Shown here piece by piece: positions 8,640 to 15,719 of a stretch of DNA of 23,869 nt. Both the position numbers and the translations under genes were made by a program. The first letter of the stretch is position 1. Each line of letters begins with the position of its first letter. The notes under the pieces are model-generated. The model worked only from the letters and a program-made list of their open reading frames with translations, was not told the DNA's origin and did not search any database. The stretch covers positions 1 through 23,869 of the forward strand of contig JBBCJM010000262.1 in NCBI GenBank assembly GCA_037190175.1. Reading direction: 5' to 3'. The DNA is from JBBCJM01 sp037190175. Lineage in GTDB: Bacteria; Pseudomonadota; Alphaproteobacteria; Rhodobacterales; Rhodobacteraceae.

Positions 8640-10760
8640 CTACCGCCGTTCGGTCGTCAGGATCCGCGAATCGACCGAGAACAGCGTGGTCACCCCGTCG
8701 GCCTCGTCCTGCGCGGCCAGCGCGTCGGCGAAGCCGGCCACGGATTCCGACATCGGGCGCAGCACCTCGAAGACCTGGCGGGGGGCGTGCAGCACCACGA
8801 TCTTGGACTTGCCCATGATGCTGTCGTCCACCAGGAAGGCCATCCGCGGGGTGCCCTGCGCCTCGGCCAGGGCATAGGCCACGCGCACGGTCACCTCGCC
8901 GGTCCGGCCGGCCCGCAGGGTGGCGATGTCGTTCTCGGGCCGGTTGAGGTTCGGCAGCAGGTGGAACACCGCGCCGGTCACGTCGACGATCGAGACCCAG
9001 AGGTTGCCCTCGGTCACGTCGGCCGGGATCACCACGTCGATCACCGGGTTCTCGCCCACGAAATAGCGTGCCGCCGGGTTGGGGTCGGGGCGGTCGCCGA
9101 AGCCGAAGATCACCTTGAACCCGCGCGAGGGGGCACGGGGCAGCGCCGCCTCGATGGCGCAGAGCACGGGGTTCAGCACCTCGACGTCCACCGTCGCCCG
9201 GCGGTCGCCGATGGCGGCGGAAAGCTCGGTGAAGAGCTGCGCCCGGCTCTGCTCGGTGGCCATGCGGCCGGTGACCAGGATGCGGGCGCCGTTGCCCCAG
9301 CCCTGCGGCGGCGGCGGATCGACCGCCAAGGGGCCGCAGTTGCGGTGCGCGGCCACCACCTGCTCCACCGCCTCGGCGGTCAGGAAGCGGGGGGCCACGT
9401 CGATGGCCGCGTTGATCCGCAGGGTGCCGGCCGGGGGAAAGCCCGCCACCAGCGCGTCGCGGGTGGCGGTGTCGGGGGCCAGGCCGGTCACCACCGCCTC
9501 GGGCCCGGTGACGGCCAGCTTCCATTCCGGCAGGTCGTTCAGCGCGGTGGCCAGCGCCAGCACCTGCCGGCCCCAGTCCTCGGGCACGTTGCCCCGGGCG
9601 TGGACCAGTTCGGCGGTGCCGCCCGCCCCGGTCACCAGTTCCGCCATCTGCTCGCGCACCGCGGCGTCGTTCACATGGCCGGAGGCGACGGGCGGGCCGC
9701 CCTCGGGCTTTTCCACCAGGATGGTGAAGGGATCGGCCACCGGCAGCGCCGGCGTCGTCAGCCGGCTGTAGAGCCCGCTGGAATAGGCGTACCAGCCGCC
9801 GCCCACCAGCGCGAGCAGCAGCACCAGCACCGCGATCACCCCGCCCCCGCCGCCGGAGCGCGCCTTGGGCTCGGGCCCGGCCGCCGCCACCGGCGGCGCG
9901 GTGCGGCTGACGCCATGGCTGCTGCGCGGCGGCTGCCAGTGCGGGTCGATGCGGCGCAGCACCTCTTCCATGGTCTGCGGCCGGTTGGCGGGGTCGGGCT
10001 GGGTCAGCGCGGCGATCAGCCCGTGCAGCGGCTCGGGCACCCCGGTCACGTCGGGCGCGCGTTCCTTGCGCTGCAGCATCTCGACCGGGTTCGCCCCCAG
10101 ATCCGGCGCCGTGCCGCGGAAGGCGGCCAGCAGCGTCGCCCCCAGCGCATAGATGTCCGACCGCGCGTCGGTTCGCCCGTGCAGCTGTTCCGGCGCGGCA
10201 TAGGCGTACTTGCCGGCGAATTCGTTTCCGACGATGGTCTCGGCCCCCGGCGTGTCGTCCTTGGCGATGCCGAAGTCGATGATCACCGCCTGGTCGGGCT
10301 GTCCCCCGCGCAGGATGATGTTGTCGGGCGAGAGGTCGCGGTGCACCACCCGGCGGGAATGCGCGGCGTGCAGCCCCTCGGCCACCCGCTCGGCGATCAC
10401 CATCAGGTCGGCGGCGGGCACCGGCCCCCTGGCCATCAGCTTGTCGAGCGTGGGGCCCTCCACATAGTCCATCACCAGATAGACGTGGCCCTCGGGCGTG
10501 CGGTGATTCTCGGAATAGCGCACCACCGCGTCGTGGCGGATGTCGCGGATCGCCTCTTCCCGCGTCATCAGCCGCAGATAGGCCTCGTCGCGCGCCAGTT
10601 CCGCCTTCAGCACCTTGATCGCCACCAGCCGGCCCGAGATCTCGGACCGCGCGCGGTACACTTCGGAAGTGCCGCCGCGGCCCAGGACCGTCTCGATCCG
10701 GTAGGTATTGTTCAGCAGGTCGCCGGGGCGGAAGATGTCGGCGGCGATGGAGGCAAGCAT
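8640..10760 (-). CDS. ppkA: T6SS-associated transmembrane Ser/Thr kinase PpkA
   Basis: 706 residues. The N-terminal kinase domain (about 18-272) has the glycine loop LGRGGTSEV (from 26), ATP lysine K49, catalytic loop HRDLSPDN (D142), DFG at 162-164, and AAPEQ. One membrane segment (about 307-326) leads to a long periplasmic part. Within that part, about residues 560-665 (for example NLWVSIVDVTGAVFHLLPNL) resemble the DUF4384 domain. I see no von Willebrand A domain, which Pseudomonas PpkA carries. The catalytic loop has Ser where HRDLKPEN has Lys, a variant found in other bacterial kinases. The expected substrates are TagH or TssL (family knowledge). It is preceded by the OmpA-like gene, 22 bases upstream in the same operon, and converges with pppA. 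Confidence 0.9.
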   Translation of the reverse strand: MLASIAADIFRPGDLLNNTYRIETVLGRGGTSEVYRARSEISGRLVAIKVLKAELARDEAYLRLMTREEAIRDIRHDAVVRYSENHRTPEGHVYLVMDYVEGPTLDKLMARGPVPAADLMVIAERVAEGLHAAHSRRVVHRDLSPDNIILRGGQPDQAVIIDFGIAKDDTPGAETIVGNEFAGKYAYAAPEQLHGRTDARSDIYALGATLLAAFRGTAPDLGANPVEMLQRKERAPDVTGVPEPLHGLIAALTQPDPANRPQTMEEVLRRIDPHWQPPRSSHGVSRTAPPVAAAGPEPKARSGGGGGVIAVLVLLLALVGGGWYAYSSGLYSRLTTPALPVADPFTILVEKPEGGPPVASGHVNDAAVREQMAELVTGAGGTAELVHARGNVPEDWGRQVLALATALNDLPEWKLAVTGPEAVVTGLAPDTATRDALVAGFPPAGTLRINAAIDVAPRFLTAEAVEQVVAAHRNCGPLAVDPPPPQGWGNGARILVTGRMATEQSRAQLFTELSAAIGDRRATVDVEVLNPVLCAIEAALPRAPSRGFKVIFGFGDRPDPNPAARYFVGENPVIDVVIPADVTEGNLWVSIVDVTGAVFHLLPNLNRPENDIATLRAGRTGEVTVRVAYALAEAQGTPRMAFLVDDSIMGKSKIVVLHAPRQVFEVLRPMSESVAGFADALAAQDEADGVTTLFSVDSRILTTERR

Positions 10761-10782
10761 TCCCGGCCCGGCTCCGCCCGTC

Positions 10783-11634
10783 TCAGCTCAGCGCCTGGAA
10801 CTCGACACGGCGGTTCTCCTCGCCGCGCGGATCCTCGGGGTTCGACAGGAACCGCTTGCCCACGCCAACGGCCTGCAACCGCTCGGGCGGGATGCCGCAG
10901 TCGCTGACCAGGTGGCGCTTCACCTCCTCGGCGCGCAGCAGCGAGAGCTTGTCGTTGTAGTCGTCGGACCCCGCGGCGTCGGTATGGCCGACGATGCGGA
11001 ACAGCTCGATGTCCACCGCCTTCATGGCGATGCAGAGCTGTTCCAGCTTGGCCTTCTCGCCCTCGCGCAGCACGGCGCTGTCGAAGTCGAAGCCCACGCG
11101 GATGTTCACCTGGTCGGCCTCGTCGATCTCGGTATAGGCCACCGGCACCAGCACCGGGGCATCGCCCGCGGCGGTGGCGGCGCTGGTCACGCCCTGGGCG
11201 GCCACCACGCCCGCGGCGGTGGGCGCGGCGACGGCGGCGACGGTGGTGCCGCCCGAAGGCGCCACGGGGGCGGCGGAGACCACGGTCCCGCCCGCCGAGG
11301 GGCTGACCGGGGCGGCGGCGACCGTGGTGCCGCCCGAGGGCGTCACCGCCACGGCGGCGCCGGCGGCCGCGGCGGCCAGCGAGGTGCCGTCGGGGGCGAC
11401 CGGCGCGGTGGCGACGGCGGTGTCGCCGCCCGGGACGGCGGCCTCGGGCAGCGCGGCCACCGGGGCCACGCCGGTGCCCGGCGCGAGCTTCAGCCCGCGG
11501 GACTTCTGGCGCTGGAAGGCGGCCTGCAATTCGGCGGCGGTGGCCTCGGTGGAATCCCGCAGCTGCGCGGCCGCAGGTGCGGCCAGCCCGAGGGCGAGCG
11601 AGAGGGAAAGCAGGAAATGAACGGATCTGGTCAT
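10783..11634 (-). CDS. Secreted OmpA-like peptidoglycan-associated protein with repeat-rich linker
   Basis: The start is ATG 11634, which gives a clean signal peptide (MTRSVHFLLSLSLALGLAAPAAAQ) and has GGGAG about nine bases upstream; a frame reaching 11718 has no such support. The product has 283 residues. After the signal come a short helix, an Ala/Pro/Gly/Thr-rich linker with about three imperfect repeats (roughly 80-160), and a C-terminal OmpA-like domain. That domain shows FDFDSAVLREGEKAKL, IVGHTDAAGSDDYND and LSLLRAEEVKRHL. It has no lipobox and no membrane barrel, so it is probably a soluble periplasmic wall-binding protein. It leads the ppkA operon and could act as a periplasmic partner of the kinase or of the channel. 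That function is inferred. Confidence 0.85.
   Translation of the reverse strand: MTRSVHFLLSLSLALGLAAPAAAQLRDSTEATAAELQAAFQRQKSRGLKLAPGTGVAPVAALPEAAVPGGDTAVATAPVAPDGTSLAAAAAGAAVAVTPSGGTTVAAAPVSPSAGGTVVSAAPVAPSGGTTVAAVAAPTAAGVVAAQGVTSAATAAGDAPVLVPVAYTEIDEADQVNIRVGFDFDSAVLREGEKAKLEQLCIAMKAVDIELFRIVGHTDAAGSDDYNDKLSLLRAEEVKRHLVSDCGIPPERLQAVGVGKRFLSNPEDPRGEENRRVEFQALS
11231..11350 (-). repeat. Three imperfect about 39-bp repeats inside the OmpA-like gene
   Basis: Three adjacent degenerate copies encode VTPSGGTTVAAAP, VSPSAGGTVVSAAP and VAPSGGTTVAAVAAP-type units. They form the flexible linker between the signal peptide and the OmpA-like domain. Copy number could vary between strains. Confidence 0.7.
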
Positions 11635-11791
11635 GCGTAAGAACTCCCTGACGGGCGGCCCCTGGCGGGCGGAATGCCGACAGCCTAGCGCAAGGCGCGG
11701 CGCGGCGCCACAGATCATTCGCCTTCCCCCGGGGCAAGATGGCGTGATCGGCAGGCCCGCGCTTTCAGTTTCCTTCGCGGAATTGGGCGGT

Positions 11792-11797
11792 TATACT
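11792..11797 (+). promoter_or_regulatory. Possible -10 box (TATACT) next to the tagX-like start
   Basis: TATACT ends seven bases before the ATG at 11805 in an otherwise GC-rich stretch. No Shine-Dalgarno sequence is seen. If this is a real -10 box, transcription would start at or next to the ATG, giving a leaderless mRNA. The -35 region (around TTTCCT, 11769-11774) is weak. Confidence 0.4.
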
Positions 11798-11804
11798 GCC
11801 GGCC

Positions 11805-12707
11805 ATGGCGAAACAACCCGCAAAGCCCCCGGCCCCCGAAAGCCCCGGCTGGATCCTGCCGGCGGTGATCGTGATCGGGCTGGCGCTGGTGCTGGCGCCG
11901 GCGCTGTGGCGGCTGACCGGCTATCTGCTGGGCGGCGGCGCGGGCACGCCCATCGCCACCGGGGGCGACGGCGGCTCGGCCGTCGATTCCGGCGCCCGGA
12001 TCGAGATCGAGCAGCTGCGCATCCAGATGGAGGCGCTGCAGCAGCGCATCCAGTCGGTGGAGGAGGAGCTGTCGCGCCTGCAAAGCCTGCCGCGGCCGGG
12101 CGATGCCATCGCGGGCGCCGGCGAGTTCAGCCACGAGCGCATCGACGGCGAGGGGATCCTGGACAGCTATGCCCAGGTGGTCAGCCTGGCCGGCCGGCGC
12201 ACCAACAACGAGGGAATCACCGTTTCCTCGCCCTCGTTCCTTCTGGAGACCTTCGGCCCGCCGCGCGAGGTCCTGTCGGACGACTGCGAGCCGATGACCA
12301 ACCCCAAGCTGCGCGAGATGCTGGTGACCGAGGACGTGGGGCCGATCCGCGTCTCGATGCTGCGACCTGCGGTTGATTCGCTGCGCAACGTCTTCGAGAA
12401 GATCAAGGCGACCGACGAGGAGCTCTACAACCGCATCTCCACCGCCGGGGCGCTCTGCGTGCGGCGGATCCGCGGCTCGCAGAACTCGGTCTCGACCCAT
12501 GCCTTCGGGCTGGCCGTGGATCTGAACATCGACGGGGTGCTGGACACGCTGGGCGACGGCTATACCCAGCTGGGCCTGACCATCCTGGCCGATTTCTTCC
12601 AGGCCGAGGGCTGGTTCTGGGGCGCCGCCTTCGGCCGCGAGGACTCGATGCATTTCGAGGTCAGCCGCGAGATGATCGAGAAATGGCGCGCCGAAGGGCG
12701 CATCTGA
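11805..12707 (+). CDS. Membrane-anchored M15-family (VanY-like) peptidoglycan peptidase, resembling T6SS protein TagX
   Basis: 300 residues. The cytoplasmic Pro/Lys tail is followed by one membrane segment (about 17-42), a predicted coiled coil (about 66-92, IEIEQLRIQMEALQQRIQSV), and a C-terminal zinc peptidase domain. That domain carries STHAFGLAVD (His232, Asp239) and SMHFEV (His283), the SxHxxGxAxD plus final-His pattern of M15 D-Ala-D-Ala carboxypeptidases and L,D-endopeptidases. The active site should face the periplasm. Acinetobacter TagX, an M15 enzyme encoded with a T6SS, cuts the wall so the apparatus can span it. The same architecture and neighbourhood suggest that role here. It is the first gene of a plus-strand trio. 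Confidence 0.82.
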   Translation: MAKQPAKPPAPESPGWILPAVIVIGLALVLAPALWRLTGYLLGGGAGTPIATGGDGGSAVDSGARIEIEQLRIQMEALQQRIQSVEEELSRLQSLPRPGDAIAGAGEFSHERIDGEGILDSYAQVVSLAGRRTNNEGITVSSPSFLLETFGPPREVLSDDCEPMTNPKLREMLVTEDVGPIRVSMLRPAVDSLRNVFEKIKATDEELYNRISTAGALCVRRIRGSQNSVSTHAFGLAVDLNIDGVLDTLGDGYTQLGLTILADFFQAEGWFWGAAFGREDSMHFEVSREMIEKWRAEGRI

Positions 12708-12719
12708 CGGAGGTTTCAC

Positions 12720-12737
12720 GCCGCGGCCCTTCGCGGC
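12720..12737 (+). terminator. Weak hairpin after the tagX-like gene
   Basis: GCCGCG (12720-12725) pairs with CGCGGC (12732-12737) around a six-base loop, 12 bases past the stop. No T-run follows. It may only attenuate read-through into the caspase gene. A possible -10 box (TATCCT, 12753-12758) lies just after it. Confidence 0.35.
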
Positions 12738-12785
12738 CGGCCCTTCCCCTGCTATCCTGCCGCCCACATTGCCGGAAATGACCCC

Positions 12786-14249
12786 ATGTTGCGTTTCGTG
12801 CTCTGCCTCGTCCTGTCGCTGGCCGCAGTGCCGGCGATGGCTACCGAACGGGTGGCGCTGGTCATCGGAATGGCGAACTACCAGCATATCGAGGGGCTGG
12901 ACAACACCGTGAACGATGCCCGGCTGATCGCCGGCACGCTGGAGGGGATCGGGTTCGAGGTCACGCTGGTCACCGACGCCGGCTATCAGGACCTGCGCGC
13001 GGCGATGGACAGGTTCGCCTTCCGGTCCGAGACCGCCGACCTGGCGCTGATCTACTTCGCCGGCCACGGGATCGAGGTGCAGGGCGAGAACTTCCTGGTC
13101 CCGGTGGATGCCGACGTGCGCTCCACCCCCGACGTGCAGCGCCAGTCGGTCTCGCTGTCCGAGATGCTGGCGGCGGTGGACAAGGCGCGGGTGATGCGGA
13201 TCGTCATCCTGGATTCCTGCCGCAACAGCCCCTTCGGCGATGCGCTGGACCGTTCGCAGGTCACCGGGGGCGCGCAGACGGGCGGCCTTGCCCCGGCCTC
13301 GCCCGAACGCGGCACGATGGTGGCCTTTGCCGCCCGCGACGGGCAGGTGGCGCTGGACGGCACCTCGGGCAACAGCCCCTTCGCGCTGGCGCTGGCCGAC
13401 AAGATGAAGATCCCCGGGCTGGAGATCAGCCTGATGTTCCGCCAGGTGCGCGACGAGGTGCTGGCCGCCACCTTCAACCAGCAGGAGCCGCATACCTACG
13501 GCGCGCTCTCCGGCGTGCCCTTCTACCTCGCCGGCGCCGGCGAGGGGGCGGAAGAACCGCTGCCGGGCGACCTGCGCGTGGCCTGGGCGGGCGTGCGGCC
13601 CGACCAGGAAAGCCAGCTGCGCGCGCTGGCCGACCTGGGCGACACCCGCTCGATGCTGGGCCTCGCCATGATGCGGCTGGACCCCGAGGCGGGCCGTTTC
13701 GACCCGCGCGAGGCGGTCGATCTGCTGACCCGCGCCGCCGAGGCCGGCAGCCCCGAGGCGCAGTTCGAGCTGGCCAAGCTCTACGAGCAGGGGCTGGGCG
13801 TGCAGCCCGACGAAGGCAGGGCGCTTGCGCTCTATCAGGCGGCGGCGGCGCAGGACTTCGCCGATGCGATCAACGACCTGGGCTTCCACACCTATCAGGG
13901 CGGGCTGGGGCTGGCCCCCGACCCGGACGAGGCGCTGCGGCTGTTCGGCCGCGCCGCCGACCTGCGTCATCCGCAGGCATTGTTCAATTATGCGGCGCTG
14001 ATCGACGACGGGCTGATCCAGGGCAAGGGTCCGCAGGACGCCGCGGGCTATTTGTACGACGCCCTGCGGTCCGGCGCGCAGGATGTGCTGGACCTTTTGA
14101 CCGAAAGACCGAACATGTTCACGCCGGACACCCGGCGGGCGCTGCAGTCGCGCCTGGCCGGGGCCGGGTTCTATACCGGGGCCATCGACGGCAGTTTCGG
14201 CCCCGGGACGCAGAAGGCCATCCGTCTGGCCTTCGGATTGAAGGCATGA
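12786..14249 (+). CDS. Secreted caspase-like (peptidase C14) protein with Sel1 repeats and peptidoglycan-binding domain
   Basis: 487 residues. A signal peptide (about 1-19, ending AVPAMA) is directly followed by a caspase fold (about 21-250) with the catalytic pair intact: His94 in YFAGHG and Cys145 in LDSCRNSPF. Next come Sel1-type helical repeats (about 278-412, for example SPEAQFELAKLYEQGLGV) and a C-terminal PG_binding_1 motif (about 448-485, FYTGAIDGSFGPGTQKAI). It should therefore be periplasmic, bound to the wall, and able to bind other proteins through Sel1. The likely cleavage preference is basic, as in metacaspase-like enzymes (inference). GGAA at 12774-12777 can serve as ribosome site. 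It follows the tagX-like gene and is 26 bases from the next one. The substrate is unknown. Confidence 0.88.
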   Translation: MLRFVLCLVLSLAAVPAMATERVALVIGMANYQHIEGLDNTVNDARLIAGTLEGIGFEVTLVTDAGYQDLRAAMDRFAFRSETADLALIYFAGHGIEVQGENFLVPVDADVRSTPDVQRQSVSLSEMLAAVDKARVMRIVILDSCRNSPFGDALDRSQVTGGAQTGGLAPASPERGTMVAFAARDGQVALDGTSGNSPFALALADKMKIPGLEISLMFRQVRDEVLAATFNQQEPHTYGALSGVPFYLAGAGEGAEEPLPGDLRVAWAGVRPDQESQLRALADLGDTRSMLGLAMMRLDPEAGRFDPREAVDLLTRAAEAGSPEAQFELAKLYEQGLGVQPDEGRALALYQAAAAQDFADAINDLGFHTYQGGLGLAPDPDEALRLFGRAADLRHPQALFNYAALIDDGLIQGKGPQDAAGYLYDALRSGAQDVLDLLTERPNMFTPDTRRALQSRLAGAGFYTGAIDGSFGPGTQKAIRLAFGLKA

Positions 14250-14275
14250 AGCATACTTTGAGAAAGGGCCTTTAG

Positions 14276-15085
14276 ATGCAGTTGAACTTCATCCGGCTTC
14301 CGAGCCGGACGCTGATGTGGTCGGTGGCCGCGCTGGCGCTGGCCCCCGCGGCGGCCGTGGCCGCGCCCCCGGCCGGCAGCGCCATCCCGGTGCTGATCTG
14401 CGAGGGCTGGGAATGCCCCGAGGGCTATGGCCTGCTGGGCGACGCCACGGCGCGCGAGGCCGAGGAGGCCGAGGCGGACCTGGGCAGCTATCCCTGCGAG
14501 GGCGAGGGATGCGAGCCGCCGCCCTGCGAGGGCAGCGAATGCGAACCGCCGCCCTGCGAGGGCAGTGAATGTGAACCGCCGCCGGAAGGGGAAAGCTCCT
14601 ACTATCCGCCGCCCGACCCCTCCGGGTTCATCGCGCCCGAAGTCGACAACATGGTCGAGAGCCTTCAGGACGGGATCGACCAGTGCGGCTATTACGACCC
14701 GCGCTGGCGGATCGACTGCCTGGCCATGGTGACCCACCGCGTGGCGCAGTCGCTGCCCTCGGGCTCGGAATACGACGAGCTGCGCACCGCGCTGGCCCGC
14801 AGCGGCGCGGAGCTGCGCTCCATCGCCACGGCCAATGCCGACGCCGCGGTGCCGCCCGCCCGGCTGGCGGTCGAGGTCGACGGCAAGACCCGCACCTCCT
14901 CGCGCGCGCTGCGGGCGGTGGCCCCGGCGCGGCAGGCGGCGGCCAATGCCGCGGCCTCGGCGGCGCTGGACAGCCTGACCACCACGCTGCTGCGCTCGGC
15001 CTCCACCTCCACCACCCAGCGGGTGCATTTCGAGCGCGCGGTCGAGGCGGTGAACTCGGCCAAGGTGCTGCTGCGCTCGGCCTGA
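14276..15085 (+). CDS. Secreted cysteine-repeat protein of unknown function
   Basis: I do not recognise this 269-residue protein. It has a signal peptide (about 1-30, ending AAVAAPP) and a CEGWEC motif. Three 10-residue repeats of the form CEGxxCEPPP follow, then a Pro/Tyr linker (ESSYYPPPDPSGF). The C-terminal half (about 120-269) is helical and Ala/Ser/Arg-rich, and includes QCGYYDPRWRIDC. The count is ten cysteines, eight of them in four CxxxC pairs flanked by Glu, which suggests disulfides or metal binding in the periplasm. GAGAAAGGG lies just before ATG 14276. It shares an operon with the caspase-like gene and could be its partner or substrate (speculative). Confidence 0.75.
   Translation: MQLNFIRLPSRTLMWSVAALALAPAAAVAAPPAGSAIPVLICEGWECPEGYGLLGDATAREAEEAEADLGSYPCEGEGCEPPPCEGSECEPPPCEGSECEPPPEGESSYYPPPDPSGFIAPEVDNMVESLQDGIDQCGYYDPRWRIDCLAMVTHRVAQSLPSGSEYDELRTALARSGAELRSIATANADAAVPPARLAVEVDGKTRTSSRALRAVAPARQAAANAAASAALDSLTTTLLRSASTSTTQRVHFERAVEAVNSAKVLLRSA
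14491..14580 (+). repeat. Three 30-bp tandem repeats encoding CEGxxCEPPP
   Basis: Units 14491-14520, 14521-14550 and 14551-14580 are in frame. Units two and three differ by only two silent third-base changes, and unit one is more diverged. This pattern points to recent duplication of the last unit. Confidence 0.92.
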
Positions 15086-15108
15086 GCCAAGGCGTCCCCC
15101 GGCAAGGC

Positions 15109-15134
15109 GTAGGGCGGGATTAATCCCGCCCTAC
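15109..15134. terminator. Perfect 26-bp palindrome between convergent genes
   Basis: GTAGGGCGGGATT is followed at once by its exact reverse complement. It sits 23 bases after the stop of the cysteine-repeat gene and one base before the msrA stop, so it can end transcripts from both sides. Similar GTAGGGCGGG palindromes are repeated in many bacterial genomes, so it is likely also a dispersed repeat unit. Confidence 0.7.
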
Positions 15135-15135
15135 T

Positions 15136-15645
15136 TCACGCCGCGCCGCGTTTCGGCAGCCGCCAGCCCGGCCGGATGCGGTGGCAGGTATAGCCGTTGG
15201 GGATGCGTTCCAGATAGTCCTGGTGCTCGGGCTCGGCCTCCCAGAAGTCACCGGCCGGCTTCACCTCGGTCACCACGCGGCCGGGCCAGAGCCCGCTGGC
15301 GTCCACGTCCGCGATGGTCTCGCGCGCCACCGCCTCCTGCCCGGGCGTCAGGTAGTAGATGCCGGAACGGTAGCTCAGCCCCACGTCGTTGCCCTGCCGG
15401 TTCAGCGTGGTGGGGTCGTGGATCTGGAAGAAGAACTCCAGCAACTCGCGATAGGAGATCCGCGCCGGGTCGAACCAGATCTCGATCCCCTCGGCATGGC
15501 TGCCGTGGTTGCGGTAGGTGGCGTTGGCCACGTCGCCGCCGGTATAGCCCACCCGGGTGCGCTCCACCCCCGGCAGCCGGCGGATCAGGTCCTGCATCCC
15601 CCAGAAACAGCCGCCCGCCAGGATAGCCCGTTCCAGTTCCGCCAT
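15136..15645 (-). CDS. msrA: Peptide methionine-(S)-S-oxide reductase MsrA
   Basis: 169 residues, normal for the family. ATG 15645 was chosen because GGAGG lies five bases upstream; the frame continues far upstream only because GC-rich DNA has few stops. The active-site motif GCFWG holds the nucleophile Cys13. The typical GYTGGD, HAEGIEIWFDP and FFQIHDPT segments follow. MsrA reduces oxidised methionine in proteins using thioredoxin. There is no signal peptide, so it is cytoplasmic. It lies 74 bases downstream of tonB on the same strand, behind a hairpin, so it may have its own promoter or be read through from the iron operon. Confidence 0.96.
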   Translation of the reverse strand: MAELERAILAGGCFWGMQDLIRRLPGVERTRVGYTGGDVANATYRNHGSHAEGIEIWFDPARISYRELLEFFFQIHDPTTLNRQGNDVGLSYRSGIYYLTPGQEAVARETIADVDASGLWPGRVVTEVKPAGDFWEAEPEHQDYLERIPNGYTCHRIRPGWRLPKRGAA

Positions 15646-15661
15646 GATGCCCTCCGAATGA

Positions 15662-15681
15662 CTGCCCCGAATGTGGGGCAG
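15662..15681 (-). terminator. Hairpin between tonB and msrA
   Basis: CTGCCCC (15662-15668) pairs perfectly with GGGGCAG (15675-15681) around a six-base loop. On the minus strand it follows the tonB stop and lies within 20 bases of the msrA start. It could terminate or attenuate the tonB transcript, or act in the msrA leader. No T-run is visible. Confidence 0.45.
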
Positions 15682-15719
15682 CCTGGCCTGCTTTGCAAAC
15701 CCCGCGGGCGGGGGATGGC

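Noticed and set aside
8514..10907. 797-residue plus-strand open frame opposite ppkA
   Set aside because: It is antisense to an intact kinase gene and its composition (His/Arg/Gly-rich) is that of a shadow frame. It would also run through the inverted repeat element.
11715..13970. 751-residue minus-strand open frame opposite the tagX-like and caspase genes
   Set aside because: It covers two genes with clear domains on the other strand and shows no domain of its own.
14491..14580. CRISPR-like reading of the 30-bp repeats
   Set aside because: The units are directly adjacent without spacers and are in frame within a coding sequence.
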